Origin: Clostridia bacterium
GTDB lineage: Bacteria > Bacillota > Clostridia > Christensenellales > Aristaeellaceae
Length of the DNA: 50,742 nt
Direction of reading: 5' to 3'
NCBI GenBank assembly: GCA_017519405.1
Contig: JAFWSH010000019.1
Span: forward strand, 1 to 50,742
Shown here in pieces: positions 27,683-35,974 of the stretch (position 1 is the first letter of the stretch; each line of letters begins with the position of its first letter). The notes under the pieces are model-generated. The model was not told the origin of the DNA, did not search any database, and worked only from the letters and a program-made list of their open reading frames with translations. The position numbers and the translations under genes are program-made.

Positions 27683-28954
27683 TTACTGGGACACCTCCCG
27701 GCGGATGGTGGCGCCCAGGCTCCGGAGCTTCTCCTCGATGTGCTCATAGCCCCGGTCGATGTACCAGGGCTCGTAGATCTCGGTCTGGCCCCGGGCCATG
27801 AGGCCGGCCACCAGCAGGGCGGCGCCGGCCCGCAGGTCCGTCACGGTGACCGGCGCGCCGTAGAGCTCCGGCACCCCGGTGATCAGCGCCGTGCGCTGCT
27901 CGATGACGGTGATGTTGGCCCCCATGCGGTTCAGCTCGTCCACATGGCGGAAGCGGGACTCGAAGATGGTCTCCTCCACCCGGCTGGTGCCAGGGACGGT
28001 GGTGAGCAGGGCGCACATGGGCTGCTGCAGGTCGGTGGGGAAGCCGGGGTAGACCTGGGTGGTGACCTTCACACTGCGCTGGGGGCCGGTGGAGCGGACG
28101 CGGATGCTGTCGCCGGTGGCGGTGACCATCATCCCCATCTCCAGCAGCTTCACCGAGAGGGCGTCCATGTGGATGGGAATGCAGTCGTGGACGGTGACGT
28201 CTCCGTGGGTGGCGGCGGCGGCGATCATCAGCGTGCCGGTCTCGATCTGGTCCGGGATCACCTGGTAGACCGTGCCGTGGAGGCGGGGGTGGCCGGTGAT
28301 GCGGATCACGTCGGTGCCCGCGCCCCGGATGGTGGCCCCCATGCTGTTGAGGAAGTTGGCCAGGTCCACGATGTGGGGCTCCTTGGCGGCGTTGATGAGG
28401 GTGGTCTGTCCCTCTGCCTTGCAGGCCGCCAGCATCACGTTGATGGTGCCGCCCACGGTGGCCATGTCAAAGCTGATGACATTGCCCACGAGGCGGTCTG
28501 CCTCGGCCTGCACCATGCCGCTGCGCTCCTCCACCTCCGCCCCCAGGGCCCGGAAGCCCTTCAGGTGCTGGTCGATGGGCCGCTGGCCGATGCGGCATCC
28601 GCCGGGGGTGGAGACGTGGGCCTTGCCGCGGCGCCCCAGCAGCGCCCCGATGAAGTAGTAGGAGGCCCGGAGCCGCTGGGCGTCCTCATAGCCCACGGTG
28701 TAGCCGTCCGCGTGCCGGGGATCCACCCGCATCTGGGCGCCCGGCTGGTAGTCCACCTCCGCCCCCAGGGAGCGGAGAATGTCCACCAGGGCGTGTACAT
28801 CGTCGATATCGGGCAGGTTTTCGATGACGCAGGGTTCATCGGACAGCAGGGTGGCGGGGATCAGCGCCACGGAGGCGTTCTTGCCTCCGCTGACACGCAC
28901 TTCCCCCTGCAGCGGCTGACCGCCGGTGATCAGCATACGTTCCTTGCCTGACAT
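27683..28954 (-). CDS. murA: UDP-N-acetylglucosamine 1-carboxyvinyltransferase
   Basis: 423 residues. It transfers enolpyruvate from PEP to UDP-GlcNAc, the first committed step of peptidoglycan synthesis in the cytoplasm. The active-site Cys120 (PGGCRIGQRPID) is the fosfomycin target. Lys25-Asn26 of the GGKNA motif are present. SRFRHVDELNRMGANI and the closing EKLRSLGA are typical. Firmicutes often have two MurA copies; whether this is murA or murZ cannot be told. The ATG follows GGGAGGAATACC. It begins 34 bp after the PIG-L-NAGPA gene and is probably expressed from the promoter at 31403-31431. Confidence 0.96.
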   Translation of the reverse strand: MSGKERMLITGGQPLQGEVRVSGGKNASVALIPATLLSDEPCVIENLPDIDDVHALVDILRSLGAEVDYQPGAQMRVDPRHADGYTVGYEDAQRLRASYYFIGALLGRRGKAHVSTPGGCRIGQRPIDQHLKGFRALGAEVEERSGMVQAEADRLVGNVISFDMATVGGTINVMLAACKAEGQTTLINAAKEPHIVDLANFLNSMGATIRGAGTDVIRITGHPRLHGTVYQVIPDQIETGTLMIAAAATHGDVTVHDCIPIHMDALSVKLLEMGMMVTATGDSIRVRSTGPQRSVKVTTQVYPGFPTDLQQPMCALLTTVPGTSRVEETIFESRFRHVDELNRMGANITVIEQRTALITGVPELYGAPVTVTDLRAGAALLVAGLMARGQTEIYEPWYIDRGYEHIEEKLRSLGATIRREVSQ

Positions 28955-28988
28955 GGTATTCCTCCCACGGTTTGATTCAGGGTTGGGG

Positions 28989-31298
28989 TCAGGGTTCCAT
29001 CTGGTAGGTGCCCACCTGGGACGAGGTGCCGAAGGCCAGGCACTCCGCCTGGGCCCGGCCGTTGGGGTCCGACTTCACCACCTGGTTCAGCTGCTGCCCC
29101 ATGAAGCAGAACACGGCTGTCTGGCCGCCGTCCAGGTTCACGGCCAGCTGGCAGCCCCGGTCCTTGAGAAGCTGGGCCAGGTACACCATCTGGACGCCCT
29201 TGGAGCGGGCCAGCCGACCCTCGCACAGGACGGCCACATAGTGCCCGGGCTCCACCATGCCGAAGGCATAGCGGGGGTTGTAGCTCTTGTTGGCGTTGGG
29301 CACATAGTCGGTGAACTCCCCGTCCCGGATCAGGCAGGGGCCGAAGCAGTACACGTCGTAGGCGCCGGCGGCCACATAGTCCTTTGCCGACAGCTCCGTG
29401 TTGGGGTGGCTCTCCAGGTGGCCGTCCGGGAAGAAGGCCAGGGTCTCGTAGTTGGGCATGGTGGGGGGATTCTTCCGGGGATCATCGAAGAAGATCTCCC
29501 CGCCCCGGACAATGATGCCGGTGGGGTAGGGCTGCTTGATGCGGTAGGTGTAGTAGTCCGTGCTGGTGGCGAAGACCACGCGGTTCTCCGTGGCGGTTTT
29601 TTTGATGAACTGGTGGGTGGACCTGGGCCGGTCCGGGTCCGCGAACACCGTCCGGGGCAGCTCGCCGGAGGCCACATCGCACCAGATCTCCGCCGTGAAG
29701 CAGTAGAAGGGGTGCTTCGGGTCCGGCTCCTCATAGGTGCGCTTGATGACCACCTTCAGGGTGGGGTTGATGTAGATCCACAGGCCCCGGCTCTCGCTGG
29801 ACCAGACGAACTCCCCCTCCGGCAGGTAGCCCTTGCTGTTCAGGGCCGGGATGATTCCCGCCAGGTCCGGGTCCGTCTCCACCCAGGGGGTGTCGGCTGC
29901 GTCGGCCGCCTCGGGGGCCGGGGCTTCCTCCGGCGCCGCGGGCGCTTCCATTTCCTCTTCCGCTTCTGCTTCCGCTTCCTCTTCTGCTTCTGCTTCGGCT
30001 TCGGCTTCCGTTACCGCTTCCGTCTCCTCCGCGGGGGCCGTCTCGGCCTCCACGGGCACGGCCACGGTCTCCACCACCACCTCGGGGAGCTCTTCCGGCG
30101 CTTCCGCCGCCTCCACCGGGTCCAGGTGCTCGAAGAAATCGCCGCCCTCCTCGTCCGGGCCCACCAGGCTGACGGCCAGGCCAAAGCGGGTGTTGTCATA
30201 CTCCCGGCCCGTCTCCTCCACGCTCATGCCGCTGGTGCGCTGGGTGATGTGCATGGTGCGGTAGGCGGTGTCCGCCAGCTCCAGGCCCGTCATGCCGCCG
30301 AAGCCCGCCAGGGGCCGGGACCAGTCAAAGACGGAGGCGTTCTCCTTCCACAGGTGGAGATAGAGCTTGCTGCCCGCCCAGGTGCCCCATTGGGCGGCGG
30401 ACTCGGGCCAGCAGGACGCGTCCCCGGTGAGGGGGAACACGTTCAGCACGGCGTGGGAGAGCACCTGGTGCATGGGATGGCCGTACTCCCCGTCGATGTC
30501 CTGGGTGACCACCACCCGGGGCTTCACCTGCCGCAGGACCTCCGCCACCCAGGCCTGGACCTTCTCCTCGCCCCCCAGGGCGCTGTACTGTTTGGTCAGG
30601 TTCTTCTGGAAGCTGTCCCGGAAGGGGCCGATCACCGGGTAGTGCCGCACCCCCAGGTACCACAGGCCGTTGAGCAGCTCCGAGTGGCGGGTGGTGTTGG
30701 AGGCGGTGAGGTAGGCCACGGCCACGCTCCGGCCCTGGTCCACGGCGGTGGGAATGCCGCCGGCGAAGAAGATCAGCTCATCGTCCGGGTGGGTGGAGAA
30801 GAAGAGAATGTCCGCCCCCTCCAGGGTGGGCTCCCAGCGCTGCACCCAGTCCGGCACGTCCCCCGCCCCGAAGACAAAGATCTCGTTGAAGCCCAGCTGC
30901 TGCCGTTCGTTGGAGGTGATGTAGATCCGCACCCCGGAGGTCCCCTCCGGGAACTCATAGAAAGCGTGGAAATAGCCGTTCCCCTGGTACACCGTGGTCC
31001 AGCTGCTGCCGCTGCCGGTCTGCACCTCGTAGGCGTCGGGCAGGTATTTGAAGCACAGGTAGACGCTGTGGATCTTCTGCCCCCCGGGGGCGGTGATGGT
31101 CAGGTAGTTGTGCCGGGCCTCCTTCGTCTCCCAGTAGGTGGTGTACTTGCCGTCGGTCATCTGGGTGTACTTGAAGATGGTGCCGGAGGACTTCAGCTTG
31201 CACTGACGGGTAATCTCCGGCGCCTCCTCTCCGGCGGCGGATGCCAGCAGCAGGGTCAGCAGCAGAATCAGCAGGAAGCCTGGCAGGCGTTTGTTCAT
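28989..31298 (-). CDS. Secreted PIG-L deacetylase fused to phosphodiester-glycosidase (NAGPA) domain
   Basis: 769 residues. Signal peptide (about 1-22); an F5/8- or carbohydrate-binding-like beta domain (about 28-148); a PIG-L-type zinc N-acetyl-sugar deacetylase domain (about 160-400) with H170-P-D-D-E174 and the third ligand region EYGHPMH (His274, His277). Then comes a Glu/Ala linker of about 80 residues, and a NAGPA domain (about 490-769) with N721-L-D-G-G725. NAGPA-type enzymes cleave GlcNAc-1-phosphodiester bonds; PIG-L enzymes remove the N-acetyl group of GlcNAc-type sugars. The first 415 residues match the separate protein at 40267-41496 (both end GPDE-x-GGDF-x-EH). The C-terminal part matches 42621-43619 and 43677-44756 more distantly. 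Substrate unknown; a wall glycopolymer is likely. Confidence 0.88.
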   Translation of the reverse strand: MNKRLPGFLLILLLTLLLASAAGEEAPEITRQCKLKSSGTIFKYTQMTDGKYTTYWETKEARHNYLTITAPGGQKIHSVYLCFKYLPDAYEVQTGSGSSWTTVYQGNGYFHAFYEFPEGTSGVRIYITSNERQQLGFNEIFVFGAGDVPDWVQRWEPTLEGADILFFSTHPDDELIFFAGGIPTAVDQGRSVAVAYLTASNTTRHSELLNGLWYLGVRHYPVIGPFRDSFQKNLTKQYSALGGEEKVQAWVAEVLRQVKPRVVVTQDIDGEYGHPMHQVLSHAVLNVFPLTGDASCWPESAAQWGTWAGSKLYLHLWKENASVFDWSRPLAGFGGMTGLELADTAYRTMHITQRTSGMSVEETGREYDNTRFGLAVSLVGPDEEGGDFFEHLDPVEAAEAPEELPEVVVETVAVPVEAETAPAEETEAVTEAEAEAEAEEEAEAEAEEEMEAPAAPEEAPAPEAADAADTPWVETDPDLAGIIPALNSKGYLPEGEFVWSSESRGLWIYINPTLKVVIKRTYEEPDPKHPFYCFTAEIWCDVASGELPRTVFADPDRPRSTHQFIKKTATENRVVFATSTDYYTYRIKQPYPTGIIVRGGEIFFDDPRKNPPTMPNYETLAFFPDGHLESHPNTELSAKDYVAAGAYDVYCFGPCLIRDGEFTDYVPNANKSYNPRYAFGMVEPGHYVAVLCEGRLARSKGVQMVYLAQLLKDRGCQLAVNLDGGQTAVFCFMGQQLNQVVKSDPNGRAQAECLAFGTSSQVGTYQMEP

Positions 31299-31374
31299 GG
31301 ATCGGGTTCCTCCGTCAAGCCGTCATGCGGCGAAAATCATGCAGATGTCCCGCCTGCGGGAGGCACAGGTACAG

Positions 31375-31426
31375 CAAAAAACCTCCCCACGGGGGCACAT
31401 CCAGTGTACCACATCCCGGGGGAGGT
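31375..31426 (-). terminator. Terminator of the UPF0371 gene, overlapping the next promoter
   Basis: On the minus strand ACCTCCCC (31426-31419) pairs with GGGGAGGT (31388-31381), followed by TTTTTT (31380-31375). The 30-nt loop contains a further CGGG/CCCG pairing. It starts 28 nt after the stop at 31454. Confidence 0.7.
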
Positions 31427-31431
31427 GTCAA
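31403..31431 (-). promoter_or_regulatory. Promoter of the PIG-L-NAGPA-murA transcript
   Basis: On the minus strand TTGACA (31431-31426), a 17-bp spacer and TACACT (31408-31403). It lies inside the terminator hairpin of the preceding gene and about 105 bp before the ATG at 31298. Confidence 0.75.
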
Positions 31432-31453
31432 ATGAAGAGAGTGTTACAGGGAC

Positions 31454-32935
31454 TCAGGTGTGGTAGAGCTTCTTGTTCTGGTAGGCGGGCTCGCAGGTGA
31501 GGTTCACCCCCAGCTTCTTGAAGACCCCCACGTCCACCTGGGAGAGGATGACGGAGGAGTGGACCTCCAGCCCGGCCAGCTCCGGCAGCCTGGCGTAGGC
31601 GGCCTGGGCGGCGGGGTTCTCGCTGGCGGCCAGGGCCAGGGCGATGAGGATCTCGTCGATGTGCAGGAGGGGGTTGTGGTTCCCCAGGTAGCGCACCTTC
31701 AGCTCCATGATGGGCTCGATGACCTCCGGGGCGATGAGCTTCACCTTGTCGTCGATGCCGGCCAGGGCCTTCAGGGCGTTGAGGATCAGGGCGGAGGAGG
31801 CCCCCAGCAGGGGGGAGGTCTTGCCGGTGATGACGGTGCCGTCGGGGAGCTGCATGGCGGCGGCGGGGCCGCCGGTCTCGGTGGAGCGCACGTTGGCGGC
31901 GGCCACCACCGGGCGGTCCGCCACGGTGACGCCGGCCTTCTTCATCAGCAGCTCGATCTTGCGCACGGGCTCGTCCCCGGCGTTGCCCTTGCGGCGCTCG
32001 CACAGGGCGTCGTAGTAGCGGCGGATGATCTCCTGCCGGGCGGCCTGCCGGCAGACCTCGTCGTCCACGATGCAGTTGCCCGCCATGTTCACCCCCATGT
32101 CCGTGGGGCTCTTGTAGGGGCTCTCCCCGAAGATGCCCTCGAAGATGTTCCGCAGCACCGGGAAGACCTCCACGTCCCGGTTGTAGTTCACCACCGGCAC
32201 ACGGTAGGCCTCCATGTGCCAGGGGTCGATCATGTTCACGTCGCTCAGGTCCGCGGTGGCGGCCTCGTAGGCCAGGTTCACCGGGTGGTTCAGGGGCAGG
32301 TTCCAGATGGGGAAGGTCTCGAATTTGGCATAGCCGGCCTTCACGCCCCGCTTCTGCTCGTGCCACAGCTGGCTCAGGCAGGTGGCCATCTTGCCGGAGC
32401 CGGGGCCGGGGGCGGTGACCACCACCAGGGGCCGGGTGGTCTCGATGTAGTCGTTGCGGCCGTAGCCCTCCTCCGAGATGATGAGGGGCAAATTGGCGGG
32501 GTAGCCCTCGATGGGGTAGTGGCGGAAGGTGCGCAGTCCCAGGGCCTTCAGCTTTTTCTCATAGGCGATGGCGGAGGGCTGGCCCCGGAAGCGGGTGAGC
32601 ACCACCGAGCCCACATACAGCCCGTTGGCGGTGAAGGCGTCCACCAGCCGCAGCAGGTCCATGTCGTAGGTGATGCCGATGTCCCCCCGCACCTTGTTCT
32701 TCTCGATGTCATCCGCGTTGATGGCGATGACGATCTCCGTCTGGTCCCGCAGCTGCTTGAGCATGGTGATCTTGGAGTCGGGCTTGAAGCCGGGGAGCAC
32801 CCGGCTGGCGTGGTAGTCGTCGAAGAGCTTGCCGCCGAACTCCAGGTAGAGCTTGCCGAACTTGGCGATGCGGGCCATGATGTGCTCGGACTGGGTCTTC
32901 AGGTAGAGATCGTTGTCGAAACCGGTTTTCTTCAT
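31454..32935 (-). CDS. UPF0371 (DUF1846) family protein
   Basis: 493 residues, full length for the family. The N-terminus (GFDNDLYLKTQSEHI, then GKLYLEFGGKLFDDYHASRVLPGFKPDSK) is the family signature. A P-loop-like TAPGPGSGKMATCLSQ is at about 190-205. Structures of the family show an N-terminal nucleotide-binding-like domain and a C-terminal domain, but the function is not known to me. No signal peptide, so cytoplasmic. It follows the aminotransferase gene by 33 bp and is probably cotranscribed with it from the promoter at 34169-34177. A terminator follows at 31375-31426. Confidence 0.93.
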   Translation of the reverse strand: MKKTGFDNDLYLKTQSEHIMARIAKFGKLYLEFGGKLFDDYHASRVLPGFKPDSKITMLKQLRDQTEIVIAINADDIEKNKVRGDIGITYDMDLLRLVDAFTANGLYVGSVVLTRFRGQPSAIAYEKKLKALGLRTFRHYPIEGYPANLPLIISEEGYGRNDYIETTRPLVVVTAPGPGSGKMATCLSQLWHEQKRGVKAGYAKFETFPIWNLPLNHPVNLAYEAATADLSDVNMIDPWHMEAYRVPVVNYNRDVEVFPVLRNIFEGIFGESPYKSPTDMGVNMAGNCIVDDEVCRQAARQEIIRRYYDALCERRKGNAGDEPVRKIELLMKKAGVTVADRPVVAAANVRSTETGGPAAAMQLPDGTVITGKTSPLLGASSALILNALKALAGIDDKVKLIAPEVIEPIMELKVRYLGNHNPLLHIDEILIALALAASENPAAQAAYARLPELAGLEVHSSVILSQVDVGVFKKLGVNLTCEPAYQNKKLYHT

Positions 32936-32968
32936 TGCCGTTCACCTCGTGCGAATGTCGTGGGGGGG

Positions 32969-34135
32969 TCAGCGGGTCAGCAGGCCGCTTTGGCGGATGG
33001 CCTCCACGGCCAGGGCGATTTTCTCCGGGGGCAGCACCAGGGCGAAGCGGACATAGCCCTCCCCCAGGGGGCCGAAGCTGGCACCGGGGGTGCAGATGAC
33101 GCCCGCCCGCTCCATCAGCTCCAGGCAGAAGGCCATGCTGTCACGGCGGCCGCCGGGGAGGGCGGCCCAGACGAACATGCTGCCCCGGTTGCGGGGCACG
33201 GGCCAGCCGATGGCGGTGAGCCCGTCGCACAGGGCGTTGCGGCGCTCCTCATAGCGCCGGCACTGGGCCAGCACCTCCTCCCGGGGGGTGTCCAGGGCGG
33301 CGATGGCCGCCTGCTGGATGGGGAGGAACATACCGAAGTCGATCTGGCTGCGGAGTTTCCGGAACGCCGCCACCACATCCGGCCGGCCGATGAGGAAGGA
33401 GATCCGGGCGCCGGTGAGGTTGAAGCTCTTGGAGAGGCTGAAGAACTCCACCCCCACCTCCGCCGCGCCGGGCTGGGCCAGGAAGCTGCCGCCCTCCAGG
33501 CCGTCGTAGAGGATGTCCGAGTAGGCGTTGTCGTGGACGATCAGCAGATCGTGGGCCCGGGCGAAGGCGATGATCTCCCGGTAATTCTCCGGCGTGCCCA
33601 CGCTGCCGGTGGGGTTGGAGGGCAGGGAGACCAGCATGTAGCGGGCCCGGTCGGCCACCTCCGGGGGGATGTCCGCCACCCGGGGCAGAAAGCCGGTCTC
33701 CGCCGTCATGGGGTAGAACCAGGGGGTGGCCTGGGCCATCAGCGCGCCGGCCATGAAGACGGGATAGCAGGGGTTGGGGAGCAGCACCGTGTCCCCGGCA
33801 TCGCACAGCACCAGCCCCAGGTGGCCGATGCCCTCCTGGGAGCCGTAGCAGGAGCAGACCATGTCCGGGGTGATCCGGACGCCGAAGCGCCGGTCATAGT
33901 ACCGGCACACCGCCCGGAGCAGCTCCGGGGTGTCCCGCAGGGCGTACTTCCAGTTCTCCGGCGCCATGGCGGCCTCCGCCAGGGCGGTGCGCACCGCCAG
34001 GGACGGCGGGAAATCCGGCGTGCCGATGGAGAGATTGTACAGCACCCGGCCCCGGGCCTCCAGGGCCAGCCGCTTTTCGTTCAGCGCCGCGAACACCTCG
34101 TCCCCGAAGCTGTCCATCCTCCGGCTGAAATGCAA
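32969..34135 (-). CDS. Class I PLP aminotransferase (LL-diaminopimelate aminotransferase-like)
   Basis: 388 residues if it starts at the TTG at 34135. The frame opens earlier (GTG at 34162), but that codon lies only 7 bp after the -10 box TATAAT, too close for a normal leader. The TTG has GGGGG 8 nt upstream, and the resulting N-terminus (LHFSRRMDSFGDEVFAALNEK) fits the family. The PLP lysine is in SLSKSFNLTGARISF. Other landmarks are NLSIGTPDFPP, YGSQEGI, PSNPTGSV and DNAYSDILYDG. The family transfers amino groups between amino acids and 2-oxo acids; the closest relatives include the diaminopimelate aminotransferase group, but the substrate is not certain. UPF0371 lies downstream. Confidence 0.85.
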   Translation of the reverse strand: MHFSRRMDSFGDEVFAALNEKRLALEARGRVLYNLSIGTPDFPPSLAVRTALAEAAMAPENWKYALRDTPELLRAVCRYYDRRFGVRITPDMVCSCYGSQEGIGHLGLVLCDAGDTVLLPNPCYPVFMAGALMAQATPWFYPMTAETGFLPRVADIPPEVADRARYMLVSLPSNPTGSVGTPENYREIIAFARAHDLLIVHDNAYSDILYDGLEGGSFLAQPGAAEVGVEFFSLSKSFNLTGARISFLIGRPDVVAAFRKLRSQIDFGMFLPIQQAAIAALDTPREEVLAQCRRYEERRNALCDGLTAIGWPVPRNRGSMFVWAALPGGRRDSMAFCLELMERAGVICTPGASFGPLGEGYVRFALVLPPEKIALAVEAIRQSGLLTR

Positions 34136-34168
34136 GGCGCATGCCCCCTTTCCGAAAAACACCTTGCC

Positions 34169-34177
34169 ATTATAGCA
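34169..34177 (-). promoter_or_regulatory. Extended -10 promoter of the aminotransferase-UPF0371 operon
   Basis: On the minus strand TGCTATAAT (34177-34169). No good -35 element at 16-18 bp; the TG extension may compensate. It sits divergently to the promoter at 34258-34286. Confidence 0.7.
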
Positions 34178-34257
34178 CGATTCGACGGTTTTTGCTGTCC
34201 TTTCCGTGGATTTCTTCGGCTTTTTTCTCCGGCCTTTTCTCTGCCCCGCGCCCTCGC

Positions 34258-34286
34258 TTGACAGGCGGGAAAGGGCATGATATGAT
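34258..34286 (+). promoter_or_regulatory. Sigma-A promoter of the SH3-TtcA operon
   Basis: TTGACA (34258-34263), a 17-bp spacer and TATGAT (34281-34286), 53 bp before the ATG at 34339. Confidence 0.85.
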
Positions 34287-34338
34287 ACAAACGGCAGGTC
34301 TCGTTGAATTGCATAGTCAGGGAAAATCCGGGAGGACG

Positions 34339-35064
34339 ATGGCCATGAAGAGGAGAGCGTTTTTTGCGGTCCTGCTGGCGGGGCTGCTTTTGGCCACAGC
34401 GGCGCTGGCGGCGGGGGAGGTCCGGCAGGTGCTGCCGGTGATGTGGAACAGCCGCCAGGTGCAGCTGCGGTATGTGGGATCCTACTATTCCGTGGTGAAG
34501 GCCTCGGGCGGGGACAGGACGGTGCTCTCCTCCACCCTCCGGTGGGACAGCGACGGCGGGGCCCGCTTCGGCTATGTCTACGCGGCGAAAAACGGGGTGG
34601 TGAACCTGCGCATGGGCCCCCGGCCCAAGGCCTCCATCGTGGACAAGGCCAAGACCAACCGGCTGGTGCTGATCTTTGAGCAGGGCGAGGCGTGGAGCGG
34701 CGTGCTCTACAACGGCCAGGTGGGCTACCTGATGAACAGCAACCTGAAGGTGATCGACCCCGCGGAGCAGCCCCGGGGCACGGCCGTCCTGGGCTACAAG
34801 GGGGACACCCGGCGCACCACCACGGTCTACATGCGCATGGGCCCGGGCACCAACACCCGGAAGGTGGTGGGCCTGAAGCCCGGCGCGGCGGTGACGGTGT
34901 TCGGGGAGAGCGGCAAGTGGACCGAGGTGGAGATCAACGGCTGGCGCGGCTATGTGCTGACGGAGCACCTGACGGGCTTTGAGGCCCTGAAGCCCGCCAC
35001 CCCCACCGACCTGCCGGCGGAGGGGCCGGAGGAGATTGTGGAAGTGATCCTGCTGGACGACTGA
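34339..35064 (+). CDS. Secreted protein with two bacterial SH3 domains
   Basis: 241 residues from the ATG at 34339 (GGGAGGACG before it). The signal peptide is about 1-24 (cleavage near ALAAG). Two SH3b repeats follow: about 78-137 (VVNLRMGPRPKASIVDKAK, then GYLMNSNLKVID) and about 150-213 (TVYMRMGPGTNTRKVVGLK, then GYVLTEHLTGF). SH3b domains bind peptidoglycan or its peptides, so it is probably wall-associated. There is no catalytic domain. The C-terminus is a short acidic tail. The open frame upstream of this ATG is read-through of the promoter region. The TtcA-like gene follows within 2-14 bp. Confidence 0.88.
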   Translation: MAMKRRAFFAVLLAGLLLATAALAAGEVRQVLPVMWNSRQVQLRYVGSYYSVVKASGGDRTVLSSTLRWDSDGGARFGYVYAAKNGVVNLRMGPRPKASIVDKAKTNRLVLIFEQGEAWSGVLYNGQVGYLMNSNLKVIDPAEQPRGTAVLGYKGDTRRTTTVYMRMGPGTNTRKVVGLKPGAAVTVFGESGKWTEVEINGWRGYVLTEHLTGFEALKPATPTDLPAEGPEEIVEVILLDD

Positions 35065-35078
35065 GGATGAGGAGCAGC

Positions 35079-35924
35079 ATGGAGCAGACAGGAAACAACC
35101 GGGCCCGGGAGGCGGAGGAAAGCATCCTGGGCCCTTTCCGGGAGAGCATCTGGGAGCCCTTCCTGGCGGGGATGGCCCGCTACCGCCTGGTGGAGCCGGG
35201 GGACCGGATCGCCGTGTGCATCTCCGGGGGCAAGGACTCCATGCTGCTGGCGGTGCTCACCCGGATGGCCCGGCAGATGGGGCTTTTCCCGGCGGAGGCG
35301 GTGTGGCTGGTGATGGATCCCGGCTACCATCCGGAGAACCGGGCCCGGGTGGAGGAGAACGCCCGGCTGCTGGAGATCCCCTGCACCTTCTTTGACAGCG
35401 ATATCTTTGCGGTGGCCAACGCCCAGGAGAAGAACCCCTGCTTCCTCTGCGCCAAGATGCGCCGAGGCCACCTCTACAGCAAGGCCCGGGAGCTGGGCTG
35501 CAACAAGATCGCCCTGGGGCACCACCGCAACGACGTCATCGAGACCACCCTGCTGTCCATGCTCTACGGGGCGCAGCTCCAGGCCATGCCCCCGAAGCTG
35601 CAGGCGGCCAACTTCCCCGGCATGGCCCTGATCCGGCCCCTGTTCCTGGTGCGGGAGGAGGCCATCAAGGCCTGGCGGGACCGGAACGGGCTCAGCTTCC
35701 TCCAGTGCGCCTGCCGCTTCACCGAGGCGTCCCAGAACAGCTCCAAGCGCCGGGAGGTGAAGGCCCTCATCGCCCGGCTCCGGCAGGAGGACCCCCTGGT
35801 GGAGGACCACCTCTTCGAAAGCCTTCACAGCCTGCGGCGGGAGACCTTCCCGGGCTGGAAGACCGGGGGCGTCCTCCACACCTTCCCGGACCGGCCGGAC
35901 ACCGGCGGGGAAAGCAGAACGTGA
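35079..35924 (+). CDS. TtcA-family tRNA 2-thiolation protein, intact
   Basis: 281 residues from the ATG at 35079 (GAGGAG 4 nt upstream); an ATG at 35067 is an alternative with almost no ribosome site. The N-type ATP pyrophosphatase PP-loop is S49-G-G-K-D-S54. The cluster cysteines are C121-F-L-C124 and, further on, C210-A-C212, matching the two-plus-one pattern of TtcA. GHHRNDVIETTLLSMLYG is also characteristic. TtcA proteins make 2-thiocytidine at position 32 of some tRNAs through an adenylated intermediate and an iron-sulfur cluster. Family branches differ in substrate, so the exact modification is not certain. The degenerate paralogue is at 3494-4144. Confidence 0.88.
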   Translation: MEQTGNNRAREAEESILGPFRESIWEPFLAGMARYRLVEPGDRIAVCISGGKDSMLLAVLTRMARQMGLFPAEAVWLVMDPGYHPENRARVEENARLLEIPCTFFDSDIFAVANAQEKNPCFLCAKMRRGHLYSKARELGCNKIALGHHRNDVIETTLLSMLYGAQLQAMPPKLQAANFPGMALIRPLFLVREEAIKAWRDRNGLSFLQCACRFTEASQNSSKRREVKALIARLRQEDPLVEDHLFESLHSLRRETFPGWKTGGVLHTFPDRPDTGGESRT

Positions 35925-35929
35925 ACAAC

Positions 35930-35965
35930 GAAAAACCGACAGCCCGCGGGCTGCCGGTCTTTTAT
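35930..35965. terminator. Bidirectional intrinsic terminator
   Basis: The stem ACCGaCAGCCC/GGGCTGcCGGT (35935-35958) is flanked by AAAAA on the left and CTTTTATT on the right. It separates the converging TtcA-like gene (+) and TPR-like lipoprotein gene (-). Confidence 0.88.
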
Positions 35966-35974
35966 TGGGCAGGG

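Noticed and set aside
29930-30070. Short repetitive array (TTCCGCTTCTGC-like units), considered as CRISPR or satellite
   Set aside because: It encodes the Glu/Ala linker of the PIG-L-NAGPA protein; there are no spacers and the period follows the codons.
28926-31466. 846-codon open frame on + opposite the PIG-L-NAGPA gene
   Set aside because: Antisense shadow; composition biased to Gly/Val/His/Leu and no recognisable domain.
31460-34261. 933-codon open frame on +
   Set aside because: Shadow of the UPF0371 and aminotransferase genes.
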